DNA of 53,390 nt from Gracilaria caudata (Eukaryota; Rhodophyta; Florideophyceae; Gracilariales; Gracilariaceae). Each line of letters opens with the position of its first letter. Positions within the stretch are counted from its first letter, which is position 1. Shown here piece after piece: positions 1-9,141 of this stretch. The stretch is taken from assembly GCA_030374735.1 (NCBI GenBank), contig JASCIV010000075.1, positions 1 through 53,390 of the forward strand, read 5' to 3'. The position numbers and the translations under genes are program-made. Under the pieces are notes generated by a model. It was not told where the DNA came from. It did not search any database and saw nothing but the letters and a program-made list of their open reading frames with translations.

Positions 1-389
1 AGGAGAGTAGAGCAACGATGGGAAGGTTGGCGCATTATAAATACCGCGGGCCAGACGGGAACGTTCTGAAGAGAAGGGTCATCGACCCATTTCTCATTCA
101 ACTCAATAAAGTCTTCCAGTTTGCTACATTGACAGTCACGAAGGGGTGCAGAAATGAGTCTTCTGGCCTATATGCGTTTTGGACATCGCAAGACATGGTG
201 CTCAACATCATTCAACACACCTGGATGGCAATTACAAACCAACTTTCCTTTCAACACATGAGTACCAAAGGGGTGCAAACCGGGGGTCCAACGAATAACA
301 GCAGAAGTACCCCTTTGGGTTCTCTTTGAGATAGAAATCTGTTGCATTCCTTTGTGGTAAAGAAGACAACAGAGGTTGCATTTTTCATT

Positions 390-1460
390 TGTTTTCTCAT
401 TTTTGTTACTCTCCTGCTTACCTCCGAGAAGTCTATTGGAACCCCCAGTTGTTATGTGATGGGAAGGTTCAGGGCGACCAATTCTTAATCTGCTCTATCA
501 GGGTCTTATCTTCTCTCTCACGTGGCTTGGGAAGCTCAGCGCGTCGTGAGACATTTGTCAATGGACATCTTCTTTATTGTGGACAACAGCTTTGATTACT
601 AAGCTGTAGTAAAACTATTCAAAGAAAGTATTCTCTCTTTAGGAAGGCAATGGACATCTAAACAAAACATAGGGTATATTCTTCTCAACGCCCGATCCAC
701 ATTCGCAACGGCGCATTTTCTTACCTAGGTTGCTGCCGGGTGCAATGAGGGGACATGGATTGTCCAGAACTGAGCTAAAATTATAAGGATACCTCTGCTT
801 TTCGTGCTTCTTTCTCTCTCTCTCGCTCGCTCGCTTTCTCGCTCTCTCGCTCTCTCTCTCTTATGACTCACGGGCGCCAATTGCTCGTCTCGCGAGGGCT
901 TGCTAAGCACCCCGACAACCTATTACACCTTCGTATCGCAGCCACTAAGCTTCTGTTTCATCATTGATACCCTTAAGGCTCTGAGCTACACCCTTCCCAC
1001 TTGTCTTTTGCGACAATGAAGACTTACACCCGCATAGTCAATCGCCACCGCAAGCTGGGGTCTGCGAGGTAGCTCCAGTCTCGACTTAGCAAGCCTATCG
1101 ACGCGTTCGTTTTGTAGAAACCCGCAGTGACTCGGGACCCAGGCCATGTACCTTGGTAGACTGGTACATCGCTTGCTCGCTCCGGCTCCTTAAATCACCT
1201 TGCTATTTTTGTACCAAAGCATACGAGTCAGTAAACAGTCGCAAGACTCCATGGGTGCGATCACATATTTCCTGATTGCTGCTGCCAAAGCACGAACTTC
1301 GGCTGCGTGCGAACAAACCTTGATGCTGACAGGTATCACACTCGCTTCTGAGTCACACTTGTGTCTCCAACACAACGCACATGCTCCTGCATCAACGGAA
1401 CATGGCTGTAGAAATGGAGAATTTCACCTTCAAACTCCAAAGAACGAGACGGCAAGTTGG
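390..1460 (-). pseudogene. Degraded non-LTR retroelement 3' part: RNase H domain plus CCHC-like tail
   Basis: Read on the minus strand, about 1400 down to 1010 gives an RNase H-like domain. It contains CSHAAEVRALAAAI, the usual helix with the catalytic Glu, and then WVPSHCGFLQNERVDRLAKS, which fits the family pattern W-P-H-G-x-x-x-N-E-x-x-D-x-L-A. One in-frame TAA (1190-1192) lies between the two motifs. Further down the minus strand, near 720-640, CECGSGVEK and then VLFRCPLPS resemble the Cys-His motif that follows RNase H in many LINE-like elements (C-x-C-G, E-E-T, H, C-P-L); this part also carries a stop. No reverse transcriptase or endonuclease is present on this side. The fragment is therefore a dead 3' end that reaches to within about 100 bp of the photolyase stop codon. 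The domain identity is clear for RNase H, weaker for the tail. Confidence 0.7.
808..861. repeat. (CT)n / CTCG microsatellite
   Basis: A run of CT dinucleotides with interspersed CTCG units, lying inside the decayed retroelement region. On the minus strand it reads as an Arg/Glu/Ser-rich stretch that is only a product of the repeat. Confidence 0.85.
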
Positions 1461-1557
1461 TTGCGGATAGAGTATATACGGACACCTCTCTTTCAGGGGG
1501 AGTCTACTAACAACATATTCATCTTAGGAACATTGCAATTGTTGAGCAGGCTTTGAT

Positions 1558-3276
1558 CTATGTAGATTCTGTATTGTCATTCATTGGGTTGCTTTCAGTT
1601 TTCACTTGAGTTTTCAATATCGTCTTGAGACAACGAACACTTGCTTCATGCTCTGCGGCACATTCGCTACGTTGATGGGTACGATCTACTAGACGAGCCT
1701 TCTTCCCTTTCGGGTTTCGCCCCTCATGACCAGTGTCGCTGCCATGCTGGCGCTTGTTGCCAGAACTTACAACCCTCCCTCTGCGTGATCCATGCCTTTC
1801 ATAGACTCTCGCTGCTTCTTCTTTCGTTATGTCCTTGCTTCTAACCTCGCGAAAGCGCATCCGTGCCTTTTTGTACGTCTCACTAGCGTCTACAATACAG
1901 TGTGGGTAATCGATGCCAATACGACAACCACAATCAACTTGCACCTCCTGCGGCATAGAACTGGGGTCAGCTAGATACTTTTTCGGAACGCTATGCAGTT
2001 CGGGAACGTAGCGACGAACAAACTTTCCGTCGGGGTCATGATCCAAAAGTTGTTTTGTTGGATTGTAGATGCGAAGTGCATTCGTACCGGTGGTTCCCGA
2101 TTGCATTTGTATCTGCGGGTAATGAATGCCAGGTTCATAATCAAGAAATAAACGGGCCAACGGCTGTGCAAATTTCTTCCAGTCTAGCCACAAGGTGTAG
2201 CTGGCAAACGACACCAACATTGCCCTCATGCGGAAATTGATCCAGCCCGACTGGTGCAAAGCACGCATGCAGGCATCAACCATTGGAAATCCGGTACGAC
2301 CGTTGATCCAAGCTTCAAACATATCTTGACGCCACTCGCTTTCCCTCAGTCCGTCATACGCACGACATGCGTTTTGCGTCTGCATGAGGGGCTCGTCGTA
2401 CAACTTCTGACAAAAGTGAGAACGCCATCGTAGTCTAGCACCGAATGCAGAAAGGGACTTGAGCCAAGGGTCCTTGGGCCCGTTCGCCTTAGCACCTTTC
2501 CTTTGATTTCGCAATGTTGCTTGTTTGTAGGCCAATGCTTGAAAAACTGTGCGCAGGGAGATGTGGCCCCACGCCAGATAGGGGCTCAGTCTAGAACAGG
2601 CCTCCCATGCAGTTACCGGACTCGAGAGCCCCGAAGAATATGCCGCAGCCCTTCGTTCTAGAAAGTCCTGCAACACACCCTGCGCTGTAGTTTCGCCGCC
2701 CTGTTGTGCCTCCGGGCGCAAGCCAGGATATTTTAGAGCGGGCAACTCGTTCGGCGATCGTAATGTCTCGGGTGCCAGCTCAACGGGGCTTACAATGTTG
2801 AGATATTCAGGAAGCAGAGCTGGCGCTTCTCGCATATTCTGCAGCCACAACTGGGCCCATCCAGTGGATGGCCTCCCGCCCAAAACTATTCCTGGAACTT
2901 GTGATTCATTCCAACCAATTCCGCACTGTTGAGCCCAAGATTTGATGTCGCAATTCGTGATTCGCTGCTGTTGGTCTGGTACGATTGCGTTCACAAAAAT
3001 GGCGGTGATCGGTCTGACGCGATGGATCTTTTGGAAGACGTGGAGTGCGTTCCCGGTCCTGTAGGTGACGTGAGCACGTTTTGTGGCGAGACGTGCGTTT
3101 ATGCATTGTAGGCCTTCGTTAATGAATTGCAGATGCGACTGATGAAAAGTATCGCTGGAAAGTTGAGCGTCGTCGTAAATGTACAGTATGCATAACGGAG
3201 TTTTTGTGCTGCACGCTGCGGCGAGCGCCGGGTTGTCTTGTAGACGAATGTCTCGTTGCAACCAATGAACATTCAT
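1558..3276 (-). CDS. Cryptochrome/DNA photolyase family flavoprotein
   Basis: 572 aa. I use the first ATG in frame; the open frame runs 12 codons further upstream but with no ATG, and the family's N-terminal strand begins exactly at this Met (MNVHWLQRDIRLQDNPAL). Residues 1-130 form the photolyase alpha/beta (antenna) domain. About 230-430 is the FAD-binding helical domain, with TGFPMVDACMRAL, GWINFRMRAMLVSF and QMQSGTTGTNALRIYNP. The last ~100 residues are basic and poorly ordered, with a possible nuclear signal (PKGKKAR). Family members use light and reduced FAD either to reverse pyrimidine dimers or to signal; the sequence alone does not decide which. The QMQSGTTG-type motif resembles the lineage I associate with cyanobacteria and algae rather than plant CRY or CRY-DASH; that placement is from memory. 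Single exon. Confidence 0.92.
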   Translation of the reverse strand: MNVHWLQRDIRLQDNPALAAACSTKTPLCILYIYDDAQLSSDTFHQSHLQFINEGLQCINARLATKRAHVTYRTGNALHVFQKIHRVRPITAIFVNAIVPDQQQRITNCDIKSWAQQCGIGWNESQVPGIVLGGRPSTGWAQLWLQNMREAPALLPEYLNIVSPVELAPETLRSPNELPALKYPGLRPEAQQGGETTAQGVLQDFLERRAAAYSSGLSSPVTAWEACSRLSPYLAWGHISLRTVFQALAYKQATLRNQRKGAKANGPKDPWLKSLSAFGARLRWRSHFCQKLYDEPLMQTQNACRAYDGLRESEWRQDMFEAWINGRTGFPMVDACMRALHQSGWINFRMRAMLVSFASYTLWLDWKKFAQPLARLFLDYEPGIHYPQIQMQSGTTGTNALRIYNPTKQLLDHDPDGKFVRRYVPELHSVPKKYLADPSSMPQEVQVDCGCRIGIDYPHCIVDASETYKKARMRFREVRSKDITKEEAARVYERHGSRRGRVVSSGNKRQHGSDTGHEGRNPKGKKARLVDRTHQRSECAAEHEASVRCLKTILKTQVKTESNPMNDNTEST

Positions 3277-3542
3277 GAGGCAGGGCGAGCAGCAGTACTG
3301 AGTTAAATTCACTGCTGGAAAGTGGTTCTAGAAGCCTCTTCGGACAAACGAGAGCGTGCCAAGGACGAAAGCAAATAGTATGAATGTTCGTCTCCTCGTG
3401 ACAACCAAGCACTGCATCGGAGAACCCTATACAGTACGCGTGCTGACGCTACAGCAGTAGATAGCGCACAACAACGATATTATGAAGTGCTTTTACGTGC
3501 AGGTGCGGGAATATTCTCACCGGGACAGGCGCGACGTTCACC

Positions 3543-3889
3543 ATGGACAATAATAAAAGCGTTTACATGCCGCACATACGTGGGACGTCGACGGGCGCGC
3601 TGTACGAGAGCGGAGCTTTTCTTCATGAGGAGGGTACGGAACAGTTGCGAGACGTGCGCCAGGTGGCCGCGGAGCACGCGGACTGATGGCGCGCAAGAAG
3701 CGTGTGCTCCTGTAGGTGGAGGTGATTGGCTATTTGCAGCTGAAATACAAATGTAACGGATTGCAGGAGCAGCAGTTTGGCGACGACGGGTGTAAGGATG
3801 TGGTGGATAGCTATCAACGTATCAACCCCAAATTTACCCTCATACCCTCGACGAGAACGCGCATCCCGCTTCATCTCGCGGAGCAGTAG
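3543..3889 (+). CDS. Possible small two-exon gene, unknown protein (97 aa)
   Basis: An ATG in good context (caccATGG) opens a 40-codon frame (3543-3662). Splicing out 3663-3715 (gtggcc...ctgtag, 53 nt, with ACTGAT as a possible branch site) joins it in frame to 3716-3889. The second exon reads as ordinary protein, including LKYKCNGLQEQQFGDDGCKD and a stop after HLAEQ. An AATAAA lies 36 nt after the stop (3925-3930). An alternative acceptor is the TTTGCAG about 28 nt further on. I recognise no family; the two Cys do not make a clear CHCH pattern. The intron is shorter than others in the window, so the model is tentative. Confidence 0.35.
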
Positions 3890-4119
3890 ACAGCTGCACA
3901 GCTATTTTCGGTAATAGAGAGCTTAATAAAGGTTTACTCGTAGAAAGAGCCAGATTGCGAAGAAGCATCACTTTGCGTTGAGGCCAACAAGTTAGAGTCA
4001 GAGTTTATCATCGAAACACACGATGCAACCAAAACGAGAACAACAAAAAGAACTAACATCTACCCACTAGACACTACGGAGCAAGCACGGCATCAGCCAG
4101 AAAGAAAACAAACAGCCGC

Positions 4120-4806
4120 TCATGACTGAGGTGCTTGATCAAACGCACTGGAGCACATCTTGAGCACATGATCGACCAAGAGCGAGTTGAACGAGGGGCT
4201 TTTCGGCACAGACGGCAGTTGCAAGTCAGTTGGTTGTGTTTCATGATCCAATTCGCTCGATTGTGACTTGCTACTTTCTTCTTCATCAGCACTCGTACAC
4301 GGCGACAGCAGTCCATCATGCTTACTCGGCGACACGGGCTCCTTCTTCACCTCCGACGCATGCTGCACACTGGTCAACTGCTCTGCAAACGAAACGCTCC
4401 TCGGCACGCGACGCGCATCCGTCCGGCGCAGGTCAGAGTACTCGCTGCGCGAGCGTGGCAGTGGCTGAGAGCGCGGCAGTGGCGGACGGCGAGGTGCGCG
4501 TAGAACAGGCATTAAGGTGGAGAAGAAGGTTGCGATTTCGTTCAATTCCTGTGCTGCCGATTGGGTGGGACTGGTGGGACTGCGGTGTGAGTGTGGTAGT
4601 GAGTGCGTGAGGGAGAGTGGTGCGTCGCTACGACGCGGCGCGACGTGCAGATGACGGGGGCGCGAGTGGCGGGAATGGCGGTGATGACGGTGGGAGCGAT
4701 GCGGGCGCGACGCGCGAGAGGGCCGCGGCGGCGACGCGGACGAGTGCGGACTGGAGGGCTGGGTGCGCGGGCGTGATGGACGCGTGTTGAGCGGTGTATC
4801 AGTCAT
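4120..4806 (-). CDS. Low-complexity Ser/Pro/Arg/His-rich protein, function unknown
   Basis: 228 aa. The frame is open upstream to an ATG at 4944, but a TATA box at 4975-4984 would place transcription start near that ATG, so the first ATG well inside the message (MTDTPLNTRPSRP) is the likelier start. The N-terminal half is Pro/Ser/Arg with a His/Arg tract near 35-60 (RPHRSHRHHRHSRHSR). The middle is Arg/Pro/Ser-rich (RAPRRPPLPRSQPLPRSRSE). The C-terminal third is acidic and Ser-rich with possible SP phosphosites, ending in a short hydrophobic helix (FNSLLVDHVLKMC). No domain is recognised and the protein is probably disordered. The long open frames on the opposite strand are compositional shadows. 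Confidence 0.55.
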   Translation of the reverse strand: MTDTPLNTRPSRPRTQPSSPHSSASPPRPSRASRPHRSHRHHRHSRHSRPRHLHVAPRRSDAPLSLTHSLPHSHRSPTSPTQSAAQELNEIATFFSTLMPVLRAPRRPPLPRSQPLPRSRSEYSDLRRTDARRVPRSVSFAEQLTSVQHASEVKKEPVSPSKHDGLLSPCTSADEEESSKSQSSELDHETQPTDLQLPSVPKSPSFNSLLVDHVLKMCSSAFDQAPQS

Positions 4807-5490
4807 GATGTGGGAGTTAGGGAAAGAGAGGAAGACAGAAGGAAGGTAGCGAAGGCAACGGAAGAGGAAGAGGGAAAGAAGAGGAGTAGAGAGGGCGCGA
4901 AGGGGAAGGAGAAGGTGGGCGCGGCGTGTCGACGAGCACAGCACAGCAACGCGATGGCGGTACAGAGTGGTGCGTTTATATAAAGCGGAAGCGACGCGAA
5001 CAGCGAACGCGAGCGACGCGCGGGAAGACGGCTTGCTCTCACAGCGCGCAGCAGCGCAACTGTCTAATGGCGCGTGGCGGCGGCGCGCCTGGCGCAGCGA
5101 GCGAGCAGGCGGCGCGCATGCTTGCGAAGCGGTTTTTGTTGTAATTTCAGCGCTGACGCGGCGAGCTTGCGCCTTTCACTTACGGCGGCTGCGCGCCACG
5201 CAACGCGCGCGTGGCGGGGGCGCCCGTGCGCGTCGCTCATGGCGAGCTGGCGCGCTTGCATGGCGTTTTCCCGTGCACTGCCGTCGTCAGCGAACCTCCA
5301 CGGTTGCGCGTCTCACGCGCGTTCAGCCAGCTGAATGCCACATTGGCGCTCTCGCGCCAGCAAGGTTACAGTAACTTACGACGTCTCCAAATTTCTCATT
5401 GGCGCGCGTCTCCACGCGCAGCGCCGCTGCCGTATCGGCCGTACGTCAGTTGCCCATACAGTAGTACAACAACAACAACATGCAACTCCT
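4807..5490. other. Intergenic, GC-rich; upstream region of the 4120-4806 gene
   Basis: Holds the TATA box above and many GCGC-rich words. From 5461 there is a short (CAA)n tract just beyond the stop codon of the transporter. I see no gene here. Confidence 0.5.
4975..4984 (-). promoter_or_regulatory. TATA box of the gene ending at 4120
   Basis: TTTATATAAA is palindromic. It lies about 170 bp upstream of the chosen ATG on the minus strand, in an otherwise GC-rich stretch. The other promoters in the window show no equally clear TATA. Confidence 0.6.
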
Positions 5491-7599
5491 TTACGTATCT
5501 AAATCGCCAGCGCTTTCTTTTGAGCCAAACACCATCCAGCTCGAGCTGGATCTCGCAGAACTGGGACTTGCCGCTGGAAAATAACCGGGCGACCTTCCTC
5601 GCAGCGAGCCCCCCAGCGAGCCCCCCAGCGACCCCCCCAACAGCTCCACCTGCTCCTCCCCCTCCAAATCAGTATAGCTCCTGTTAATCATCATGGCGGC
5701 CGAGCGTCCTGAAGGTGGCCGAGCCGCCGAAACCATCGGCACCGCCTCCTTTCCCTTCGCCACCTCAGCCCCGCCTTCCAACTCATCAACCCCCTCTCGG
5801 CCATCCTCAAGCTCTCTGGACGGCGATATATACTCGCGTAGAAGGCACATCAACACTGGTGATGTCATACTCGTCAGCCCAATGATCGTCCACACCACCG
5901 TGCCATGATGCGCCCCATGTGCGGGCATGAACGTGCTCAGCAACCAGCCAGACATCCCCCCCACCAACAGCTTCACCGAGAACAGCGGAGCAGAGGACAG
6001 ACTCGAATAAATCCCTTCTGAACCGTTGGCGCTCACCTCCATTGTGTACTCGTACACACGCGGCGAGTAAATCGCCTCCCCAATGCTCAACGTCACCATG
6101 AACATGACCACCCCAAAGTAGCTTTGTTTAATCGCAATCCAGAAAGGACTCGCCGCCGAGATAAAGCTCCCGCCAACAATCATGGGAAACGACGGCACAC
6201 GTCGTGTAACAAGCCCGACAATGGGAACCAAGAAGATAATCAGAAACGGGTTAATTGCATAGATCATCCCGAACGGCGCGTCTGGTCCAAACTGGCGTGT
6301 CAGATATTTAGGCATCGTCGCATCCAAATGCCGGAACACGAGCCGCACTCCAATCAGCAACAGCGTGAACAGACTCAGTCGCCAGAACGCCGGGTCCTTC
6401 AACACCTCTCTGGTTTGCGACAGCGGACTCTCTCTGTTCGGTGTGAACTCTTGCACAGTGCCACTTTCATCCACGTGAACTTCTCGGATGCCTACGAACA
6501 CCACAATCACCATCAGCGCCGTCGAAATCGCACTGCTGAGAATCACTAGTCGAAGGCCGGACATTTTAATCTGACCCCATGAATGCAGATCGATTGTGAC
6601 TCCCCCATCGAAAAGACTGCGTGCCAGATCGACCAGTGGTCCTGCACACAACGCCGCCACGTTCATCATAGAATAGAACAACGAAAAAGCAAACGTGCGA
6701 TTGTGAGCGTTTGTATATCGCTTTATACCAATCGTCATAATCGGTATGCCGAGACACTCGGCAAACGGGAGTAAAGAATAAAGCATCAGCACAGCCGTGT
6801 GTCGTGACAAAGTGACCGCTATGATGAAGCGAGACAGAGCACCAATCAAAGCTCCCACCAAAAGCGAAGCGCGAACGCCCAAATAATCAATAAACCAACC
6901 GCACAACAAGCCGAAGAACGTACTCATCACGCCATAGGCACCATACGCCCAGCCCGCAGCAGTGTCAGACATTCCGAACTCATCCGTCAAAAATATTGTT
7001 AGCACCAACGAAAGCGAAAAGTAAGCATAACTGGAAAGAAACTTCATGGCAAAGATGAGCCAGAGCTCACGTGGAGCTTCCTCTAATTGTCGAATATGCA
7101 CCATCAACTTCACCAACTTGGCCTTGATGGGCGCAAACGTGCCGGACACAGACGCTCGACTGCCGGCATGACGGCGACGCGCGGCGTGTTGTGCTCGACG
7201 AGGTTGCACGGCGGCGACGGCGGGCGGCACCTTCACTGCGGGTGGTGCGGGAACAGAGCCGTAACCGGCGGGCAGTTCTGCCGCAAGTTGTGGCAGTGAC
7301 GGCAGTTGTTGTAAGCTACTGCTTCGACTCTCGACGGTGCTGACGCTCGGACTTGGCTCATACAAGTCCGGACGTGTGGATAAGCTGGGTCGAAAGCGTG
7401 CGCTGGTATCAAGAGATGACGCCAGCATGGGCGGAGGCATAGGTCGCCATGACTCGCTGTTTGCAACGTATGATTCGGCACCCGGAGATTGTGCCCAGAT
7501 GTCAGAATCGTCGTCGTCGTCATGTGGTATGGCAATAGCGCGCGACGGCGTTGTGCGCGGTGGGCGCGTCGGAAGGCGACCGCCTTCCGCACTCGACAT
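5491..7599 (-). CDS. Major facilitator superfamily transporter with long N-terminal tail
   Basis: 702 aa. A Pro/Ser-rich cytosolic tail of ~170 residues includes an acidic run (HDDDDDSD). It is followed by about 12 membrane segments from LWLIFAMKFLSSYAYFSLSL (about 175) to VVWTIIGLTSMTSPVLMCLL (about 590). An MFS-type loop follows TM2 (GWFIDYLGVRASLLVGALIG). The arrangement suggests an oligopeptide/nitrate-like (POT-related) or uncharacterised MFS member; substrate unknown. The C-terminal tail (about 600-702) is cytosolic and carries four GGSL-type units encoded by a short GC-rich tandem repeat near 5600-5640. The start is the first ATG, just downstream of a 13-A run. Single exon. Confidence 0.85.
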   Translation of the reverse strand: MSSAEGGRLPTRPPRTTPSRAIAIPHDDDDDSDIWAQSPGAESYVANSESWRPMPPPMLASSLDTSARFRPSLSTRPDLYEPSPSVSTVESRSSSLQQLPSLPQLAAELPAGYGSVPAPPAVKVPPAVAAVQPRRAQHAARRRHAGSRASVSGTFAPIKAKLVKLMVHIRQLEEAPRELWLIFAMKFLSSYAYFSLSLVLTIFLTDEFGMSDTAAGWAYGAYGVMSTFFGLLCGWFIDYLGVRASLLVGALIGALSRFIIAVTLSRHTAVLMLYSLLPFAECLGIPIMTIGIKRYTNAHNRTFAFSLFYSMMNVAALCAGPLVDLARSLFDGGVTIDLHSWGQIKMSGLRLVILSSAISTALMVIVVFVGIREVHVDESGTVQEFTPNRESPLSQTREVLKDPAFWRLSLFTLLLIGVRLVFRHLDATMPKYLTRQFGPDAPFGMIYAINPFLIIFLVPIVGLVTRRVPSFPMIVGGSFISAASPFWIAIKQSYFGVVMFMVTLSIGEAIYSPRVYEYTMEVSANGSEGIYSSLSSAPLFSVKLLVGGMSGWLLSTFMPAHGAHHGTVVWTIIGLTSMTSPVLMCLLREYISPSRELEDGREGVDELEGGAEVAKGKEAVPMVSAARPPSGRSAAMMINRSYTDLEGEEQVELLGGSLGGSLGGSLRGRSPGYFPAASPSSARSSSSWMVFGSKESAGDLDT

Positions 7600-9141
7600 T
7601 TTGCTCGGTGAAAAAAAAAAAAAGTTGGGAAGGCTTGCCGCGTACGAACAAGGACGTCGACGAGGGGACGTTAACGGCGCGAATTCAACGAAGAGCCTGT
7701 TTCCACTATGTTAGTGAGGTTGTCCTCTCTTTAAGACCGACAATGCTCGGCATGGATTGCGTCCAGTGCTCGCGCAATCGCTATGTGGGTGGTGGAGCGC
7801 CATGATTGGATGCGCGTGCAGGAGAGGTGATGGTCCTGTGGCATGCAGCCTTCGGTGTCGCGTATGGCGCAGTTCGGCACACGCGCGAGCGCATGCGCTC
7901 CCATCGAGACACCTGTAAAAATTTGTCTGCTCGAGGGGCACTGTGCCGAAGAGGTGGAACGGCAACAGGGAGTGGATGTTTCTTATCTTCTTGGCGCGTT
8001 GGAGCCCGTTCACCGACGCTCGGGCGGAGGCGGCTATCGAATGGACGTTCGTGCTCAGAGGACAAGCTCTTCGAACTGGCTGATTGGAATGTGGGGATGT
8101 GAAGGGGATGTGCCTTCACGCGCCCAGCGCGTGAAGGCCGTGTTTTGTTCGTTCCAAAAGTGCGCCGGCAGCCTGTCGCCCTCGTGCCAACTGTTTGAAC
8201 TTCCACAGATCCGTCCGCTGATCGCGAGTGTCAGCCTCTCCATACAACGTTGTTGTAGTGTTTTGTGTTGCACATCTCTTGACAGTGTTGGTGCGGAGAA
8301 TGGTAGACCGCCGTCCAGAGTACTCGTCAATCACAACCGAGCGGCAGCTATTCTGAAATGCAGAAGAAGCGTTTTACATGGATGTTCTAAGAATACGACA
8401 GCACCACAGAGTGCAGTTGCACCCCTCCGCAAAAACAATAACTGTTGTTCTGCGATATTGTAGCAAGAACGGATGGCGCAGGAAGTGAGAAAGTGATGAC
8501 TCTTCCCAGCGATTTGAAAGGCGTGCATTCCATCAGAAACTTTCCATAGAATATAAACTTACAACCGCATCTGCTACGCGAAGGTATTGCGTAAGGTTAA
8601 ACTGCAAGTTGGCTCGTTCGCCGACGTGCAGCAACAACAAAGGGAGGGTATTGAGAAGTTACAGAAAAATATAGGCCATTGAGCTGCGCGAAAACAATGC
8701 AGATGACGTAGACAGACAGACATGCGCCAGTGCGCTGCTCTTTTTTTGGCGGCAATCTAAGGTTAGCAGTTCAACCAGCCATTGCTTACGGACTGCAGCT
8801 GATTGCTTCGTCCACTCGCGTTTGTCAGGCCTCCCAGCACCACGCTCTTGGCTGCTTCGCTCATTGCTCATCAATTGTGAATTGCTTTGATTTGGGGGAC
8901 GCGCACCCTGCCACAGCGCAGTTGAACGCCTTCTCATGGATCTCGTCACGTGTAGACCCCTAACAACCTCGGCCCACCTCTACCAACCTCAACCTCTTCG
9001 TCGTCAAGAGCACGCCGGTAAAGTGGGACACAAGATTTCTTCAACATTTACAAACGCTATGAGTGAACAAAGATGCTCGAAAATGGTGCAAAGCAAAAAC
9101 AAAACGCAGCAATCATCTCTCACTCACGTAGCAGTACACAA
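7600..9141. other. 1.5-kb intergenic region with one doubtful open frame
   Basis: Lies upstream of the MFS gene and downstream of the next minus-strand gene. Apart from the frame at 7843-8463, listed separately, I find only short frames of random composition and no RNA gene. Confidence 0.4.
7843..8463 (+). pseudogene. Doubtful ORF, first half protein-like (possible TRAPPC8/Trs85 N-terminal remnant)
   Basis: 206 codons from an ATG. Residues 20-80 look coding (PIETPVKICLLEGHCAEEVE, then SYLLGALEP, GGGGYRMDVRAQ). They resemble in layout the first strand-helix of TRAPPC8/Trs85-like proteins (a short hydrophobic strand, E-E-x-C/R-x-x-x-G, L-L-x-P-F). The second half is Cys/Ser-rich and unlike protein. 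No downstream exon that could complete a protein of more than 1000 aa is visible. If the similarity is real this is a truncated remnant; it may equally be chance. Confidence 0.2.

Noticed and set aside
725..910. Arg/Glu/Ser-repeat frame resembling an RS-domain protein
   Set aside because: Produced by the CT/CTCG microsatellite inside the decayed retroelement.
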